Assembly (NCBI GenBank): GCA_902497185.1
Contig: CABVEG010000076.1
Location: forward strand, 1-7,620
Length of the DNA: 7,620 bases
Reading direction: 5' to 3'
Source of the DNA: an uncultured Eubacteriales bacterium
Lineage (GTDB): Bacteria; Bacillota; Clostridia; Lachnospirales; CAG-274
This document shows, piece by piece, positions 5,836 to 7,620 of the stretch (positions are counted from its first letter, which is position 1; each line of letters opens with the position of its first letter). Under the pieces are notes generated by a model. It saw only the letters and a list, made by a program, of their open reading frames with translations. It was not told where the DNA came from and did not search any database. The position numbers and the translations under genes are program-made.

Positions 5836-6093
5836 TATGATTAAACAGCTGTGATGAAGAAAAGTAATTTAGGCAAGACGGACAGGGATTTAATGCCATA
5901 GATTGAGAGCATTAATCTGACACTCCTTTATGAAAGAACACTTCGGAGCTTATTTGGTGAAAGGATAAACACCTATTAGCGGAATACGTTTGGTATGCGT
6001 TAAATACCTATTGAGGTGGGCAATTTATTTGTCAATTTAGGTGGTACCGCGGTTATTTCCGTCCTGAAGCGTTAGGCTTTGGGACGTTTTTTT
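5836..6093 (+). ncRNA. T-box riboswitch leader, Asn specifier AAC (overlapping Glu GAA)
   Basis: A tRNA-sensing leader that stops transcription unless uncharged tRNA binds. Stem I runs from AAACAGCT (5843-5850) to AGCTTATTT (5947-5955). Inside it, GAAG/CTTC (5856-5859, 5941-5944) and GTAA/TTAT bracket the specifier loop. Its 3' strand reads GAAAGAACA, so the triplet next to the usual trailing A is AAC (5937-5939), with GAA (5936-5938) overlapping. The conserved T-box (6038-6052) contains the seven-base bulge TGGTACC (6042-6048), whose TGGT pairs with the tRNA NCCA end. The antiterminator is AGG/CCT plus GCGG/CCGT. The competing terminator is listed separately. The U opposite the discriminator base would need a wobble with G73, which tRNA-Asn and tRNA-Glu usually carry. 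I could not fully resolve stem II and the stem IIA/B pseudoknot from 5956 to 6033. Confidence 0.95.
6060..6093 (+). terminator. Regulated terminator of the T-box
   Basis: An 11-bp stem (arms 6060-6070 and 6076-6086, two G-U pairs, loop GTTAG) is followed by seven T residues (6087-6093). Its 5' arm begins with bases 6060-6065, which form the 3' side of the antiterminator, so the two folds exclude each other as in standard T-boxes. Confidence 0.93.
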
Positions 6094-6141
6094 ATTTATC
6101 CTAGTCTTAAAGTGAAATTTATAACAGAAAGGTGAGGTAAA

Positions 6142-7476
6142 ATGGTTAAAGCAACCGGCGAGAGGACTATTATGGATTTATCCATTGAAGAGCTTAAAGC
6201 TCTCAGTCCGGAAGAAAAAAAGAGTGTAACAACTCACGGCACAATCTACAATGTCAGAGATATGGGTGATTTTGCCTTTGTTATTATCAGAAAAATCGGC
6301 GGTCTTGTTCAGTGTCTTTATAATAAGAAAATAACTGAAGAGGACAGACATCTTTTTCAGGATGAAAATGCCATAAGAGTTACAGGCGAAGTAAGAGATG
6401 AAGAAAGAGCTGTAAACGGCTTTGAAATTGTCATTGATAAAATGGAAGTCTTATCAACTCCTAAGGAGGAGTTACCTTTAAGTATAAGCAAGAGAAAGTT
6501 AAATATTGCGCTTGAAAATGAAATTGAAATAAGACCTGTTACTCTTAGAAATGAGCAGAGAAGAAGTGTGTTTAAGCTCCAGGAGGGTATTGTAAGAGGT
6601 TTCAGAAGATACCTTGAGGATAATGGCTTTACTGAAATCTTTTCTCCAAAGATTATTGCAGCAGGCGCAGAGGGCGGTGCAAATATATTTAAACTTGACT
6701 ACTTTGGCAAGAAGGCATATTTAGCACAGTCACCACAGACCTATAAGCAGACCTTAATACCTGTATATGAGAGAGTATTTGAAATTGCTCCCGTATTCAG
6801 AGCTGAAAAGCACGATACAGCAAGACATTTAAATGAATATGTTTCCGTTGACTTTGAAATGGGTTATATTAACAGCTTCTATGATGTAATCAATATGGAA
6901 ACAGGTATGTTAAAGTACTGCTTTAACTATCTTGAGGAAAATTATGCTCTTGTATTAAAGAAGTTAGGCTGTGAGCTTCCTAAGTTTGATACCATTCCTT
7001 GTGTTAAATTTAGAGATGCTAAGGAAATGGTAGCTAAGAAGTATGGCAGAAAGATTAAGGACCCTTATGATTTAGAGCCTGAGGAAGAAAGACTTATTGG
7101 TGAGCTTTTCAAGGAGGACTATGGCAGTGATTTTGTATTTGTAACTCATTATCCTGTTAAGAAAAGACCGTTCTATGCTATGGACGACCCAGAGGATCCA
7201 AAATATACTTTGAGCTTTGACCTTTTATTCAGAGGTATGGAAATTACAACAGGCGGTCAGAGAATTCATGACTATGACGAGCAGGTTAAGAAAATGATTT
7301 TCAAGGGCTTATACCCTGAGGATTTTGAAAGCTATTTAATGCTTCATAAGTATGGTGTTCCACCTCACGGCGGTTTGGGTATGGGTCTTGAAAGACTTGT
7401 TATGAAGTTATTGGATGAAAAGAACATTAGAGCTACATCTATGTTCCCAAGAGATACAACCAGATTAAATCCATAA
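6142..7476 (+). CDS. aspS: Archaeal-type, probably non-discriminating aspartyl-tRNA synthetase
   Basis: A 444-residue class IIb synthetase that charges aspartate onto tRNA-Asp and, if non-discriminating, onto tRNA-Asn for conversion to Asn-tRNA by GatCAB. Residues about 28-105 form the OB-fold anticodon-binding domain. The catalytic core follows: motif 1 around 153-171 (Pro169), the Q-S-P-Q substrate loop (196-199), motif 2 F-E-I-A-P-V-F-R-A-E (213-222, Arg220), G-G-Q-R-I-H at 371-376 and motif 3 G-G-L-G-M-G-L-E-R (410-418). The length of about 440, without the large insertion of the bacterial enzyme, and the ending F-P-R-D-T-T-R-L-N-P mark the archaeal-type group. Aligned by eye with the Thermococcus enzyme, its discriminating Trp26 and Lys85 fall on Tyr36 and Val91 here. 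The chosen ATG follows AGGTGAGG (6130-6137); an ATG at 6172 preceded by GAGAGG is an alternative. The Asn-type T-box supports the tRNA-Asn role. Confidence 0.93.
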   Translation: MVKATGERTIMDLSIEELKALSPEEKKSVTTHGTIYNVRDMGDFAFVIIRKIGGLVQCLYNKKITEEDRHLFQDENAIRVTGEVRDEERAVNGFEIVIDKMEVLSTPKEELPLSISKRKLNIALENEIEIRPVTLRNEQRRSVFKLQEGIVRGFRRYLEDNGFTEIFSPKIIAAGAEGGANIFKLDYFGKKAYLAQSPQTYKQTLIPVYERVFEIAPVFRAEKHDTARHLNEYVSVDFEMGYINSFYDVINMETGMLKYCFNYLEENYALVLKKLGCELPKFDTIPCVKFRDAKEMVAKKYGRKIKDPYDLEPEEERLIGELFKEDYGSDFVFVTHYPVKKRPFYAMDDPEDPKYTLSFDLLFRGMEITTGGQRIHDYDEQVKKMIFKGLYPEDFESYLMLHKYGVPPHGGLGMGLERLVMKLLDEKNIRATSMFPRDTTRLNP

Positions 7477-7487
7477 GGAGGTAGAGT

Positions 7488-7620
7488 ATGTCAGTTCAGG
7501 ATAAATTAATTGCTTGCCTTGTTGAAAACACAGGTATTGAATTAAATGAATCAATGCTTGAGGACGTTAAGGTAAGATTAAATATGATTTTAGACCTTAT
7601 AGGCTACAGTGAAACAAGGG
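7488..7620 (+). CDS. Unidentified ORF downstream of AspRS, possibly GatC-like (partial)
   Basis: Forty-four codons are open to the right edge of the window. The ATG follows a near-perfect AAGGAGGT (7475-7482) that overlaps the AspRS stop codon, with only 11 bases between the genes. It is surely translated and in the T-box operon. The visible part is helical, with G-I-E-L-N-E-S-M-L-E-D-V (16-27) and R-L-N-M-I-L-D-L-I (30-38). This loosely resembles the L-E-L-S-E-E-E-x-E-x-F...L-N-x-I-L-D pattern of the GatC amidotransferase subunit, which would fit behind a non-discriminating AspRS. The usual K-L-A-R-L-E-L signature is not there. It also has a faint likeness to phage head-tail connector proteins. 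I do not assign a function. Confidence 0.75.
   Translation, partial: MSVQDKLIACLVENTGIELNESMLEDVKVRLNMILDLIGYSETR

Noticed and set aside
1..7620. CRISPR arrays, insertion sequences, tRNA or rRNA genes
   Set aside because: No repeat-spacer pattern, transposase, terminal inverted repeats or tRNA-like cloverleaf was seen on either strand; the T-box sequence matches a tRNA acceptor end only by function.

Overview
The window is AT-rich, low-GC Firmicutes DNA from an endospore-forming member of the Clostridia (Lachnospiraceae or a relative is my guess). Evidence: a spoIIGA-sigE sporulation pair, a DUF4321-maf pair, a T-box riboswitch with intrinsic terminators, and an archaeal-type aspartyl-tRNA synthetase of the kind clostridia use for indirect Asn-tRNA synthesis. 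Genus cannot be fixed from sequence alone.

Layout. (1) 1-653, minus strand: a small DUF4321 membrane protein, then maf (nucleotide pyrophosphatase) running off the left edge. They read from their own sigma-A-type promoter. (2) 654-803: a divergent promoter region with one good promoter per strand. (3) 804-3258, plus strand: an AlgI/DltB-type membrane-bound O-acyltransferase overlapping a membrane-anchored SGNH/DltD-like protein. Together they look like a two-gene system that moves acyl groups across the membrane onto a cell-surface polymer, and a hairpin terminator closes the unit. (4) 3368-4918: spoIIGA and sigE, the protease and pro-sigma-E of the mother-cell programme. They are joined TGA-ATG and closed by a terminator; sigG is not next to them, as it often is in this phylum. 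(5) 4950-5699: a strong-looking promoter, a short apparently broken reading frame, and a GNAT acetyltransferase. (6) 5700-6141: a promoter and a complete T-box leader. (7) 6142-7476: the archaeal-type (probably non-discriminating) AspRS, then an ORF cut by the right edge that may be a GatC-like subunit or something unrelated.

How it works together. The clearest regulatory story is at the right end. The T-box specifier loop reads AAC (Asn), with GAA (Glu) overlapping one base upstream. The gene it controls makes Asp-tRNA, probably also on tRNA-Asn. The leader would thus sense uncharged tRNA-Asn, and perhaps tRNA-Glu, the two tRNAs of the transamidation route. No wholly new system is evident. 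The items most worth a second look are the dual-codon T-box, the acyltransferase/SGNH pair, the phased repeats before spoIIGA, and two possible single-base frame lesions around the GNAT gene.
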